Below are positions 63,824 to 64,000 of a stretch of DNA of 64,000 nt, piece by piece. Position 1 is the first letter of the stretch, and each line of letters opens with the position of its first letter. Source of the DNA: Dyella solisilvae (GTDB lineage: Bacteria > Pseudomonadota > Gammaproteobacteria > Xanthomonadales > Rhodanobacteraceae); NCBI RefSeq assembly GCF_003351225.1, contig NZ_QQSY01000001.1, forward strand, positions 872,124 to 936,123. Reading direction: 5' to 3'. The notes under the pieces were generated by a model. The model was not told the origin of the DNA, searched no databases, and saw only the letters and a program-made list of their open reading frames with translations. Both the position numbers and the translations under genes were made by a program.

Positions 63824-64000
63824 GACAGCTGCTCGTCGGTAATGGCCAACGCCTGGCGCCCCTGCACGTGGCGCACCTCGCGAATGCCGAGGTAGGTATG
63901 CAGTGTGTCGGAAGCCACGTCTTTCATCGGCCCGGGCGCAGGCCCCACGCCCGGCGCCGGCTGCGGATAGGCGGTCGAGCGCGCCGTGTAGAACGTGATG
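63820..64000 (-). CDS. Partial gene, C-terminal 59 codons (unknown)
   Basis: Only the 3' end lies in the window: open to the edge, ending ALAITDEQLS before TGA at 63820. A Pro/Gly-rich piece (PQPAPGVGPAPGP) is followed by a beta-like stretch TYLGIREVRHVQGRQ. The stop overlaps the cupredoxin start by 4 bp. I do not recognise the family from this fragment. Confidence 0.55.
   Translation of the reverse strand, partial: ITFYTARSTAYPQPAPGVGPAPGPMKDVASDTLHTYLGIREVRHVQGRQALAITDEQLS

Overview
The window is almost entirely chromosomal housekeeping DNA from a GC-rich gammaproteobacterium of the Xanthomonadales (Lysobacterales). Rhodanobacteraceae such as Dyella, Rhodanobacter or Luteibacter are my best guess. 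The evidence is the lineage-typical arginine route (fused N-acetylglutamate kinase/synthase, N-acetylornithine carbamoyltransferase instead of OTCase, and a matching deacetylase), FolE2, a FimX-type REC-PAS-GGDEF-EAL protein, an OhrR/Ohr pair, and dispersed REP-like hairpins of the ATTCC/GGAAT and CCCTCTCCCC/GGGGAGAGGG types. I see no insertion sequence, prophage, CRISPR array, tRNA or rRNA.

Layout. 1-9.2 kb, minus strand: two arginine transcription units, argG-argE-argAB-argC-argH and argF'-paiB-osmC, then a glycine-zipper envelope gene. 9.4-14.3 kb: cysS, sufE, a zinc-less DksA with a very long Lys/Ala/Pro tail, yidD and pyrC. 14.4-20.8 kb, minus strand: a YbaY-type lipoprotein, folE2, a squalene/phytoene-synthase-like gene, gph, ubiG, a YCII gene, an MTA/SAH-type deaminase and efp. 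20.8-24.1 kb, plus strand: epmB and fimX. 24.6-28.2 kb, minus strand: rplS, trmD, rimM, rpsP and ffh. 28.2-30.6 kb: a hydrolase and an sdpI/sdpR-like pair. 30.6-32.9 kb: a CcsA-like gene, purU and a GST. 33.1-39.9 kb, minus strand: radA, alr, a small lipoprotein, dnaB, rplI, rpsR, rpsF and an A-type Fe-S carrier. 40-46.2 kb, plus strand: asnS, a MalM-like lipoprotein, a small membrane protein, an atypical SDR, and an aldehyde dehydrogenase/carbonic anhydrase/RidA trio. 46.3-64 kb: small mixed units covering redox (gor, ohrR-ohr), amino-acid catabolism (hutG, a DadA-like enzyme), folding (slyD), transport, two DEAD-box helicases, a pilin-like protein, fghA, an SDR, a DODA-type dioxygenase, a cupredoxin and a gene cut by the window edge.

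How the genes work together. The arginine genes encode every step from glutamate to arginine through acetylated intermediates except the ArgD transaminase. Efp and EpmB form a translation factor and its modifier, divergently transcribed. rpsP-rimM-trmD-rplS and rpsF-rpsR-rplI are classical ribosome units. ohrR-ohr is a repressor/detoxifier pair.

The most interesting signals are regulatory. Upstream of argF' there is a short Arg-rich reading frame, an alternative pairing arm and an intrinsic terminator, which together look like a ribosome-mediated attenuator. An ARG-box-like palindrome lies before argG. Four DnaA-box-like sites lie in tandem at about 10-12 bp spacing upstream of dnaB. Clean palindromic operators lie before the SdpR-like repressor and ohrR. 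All are read directly from sequence; their functions are inferred.
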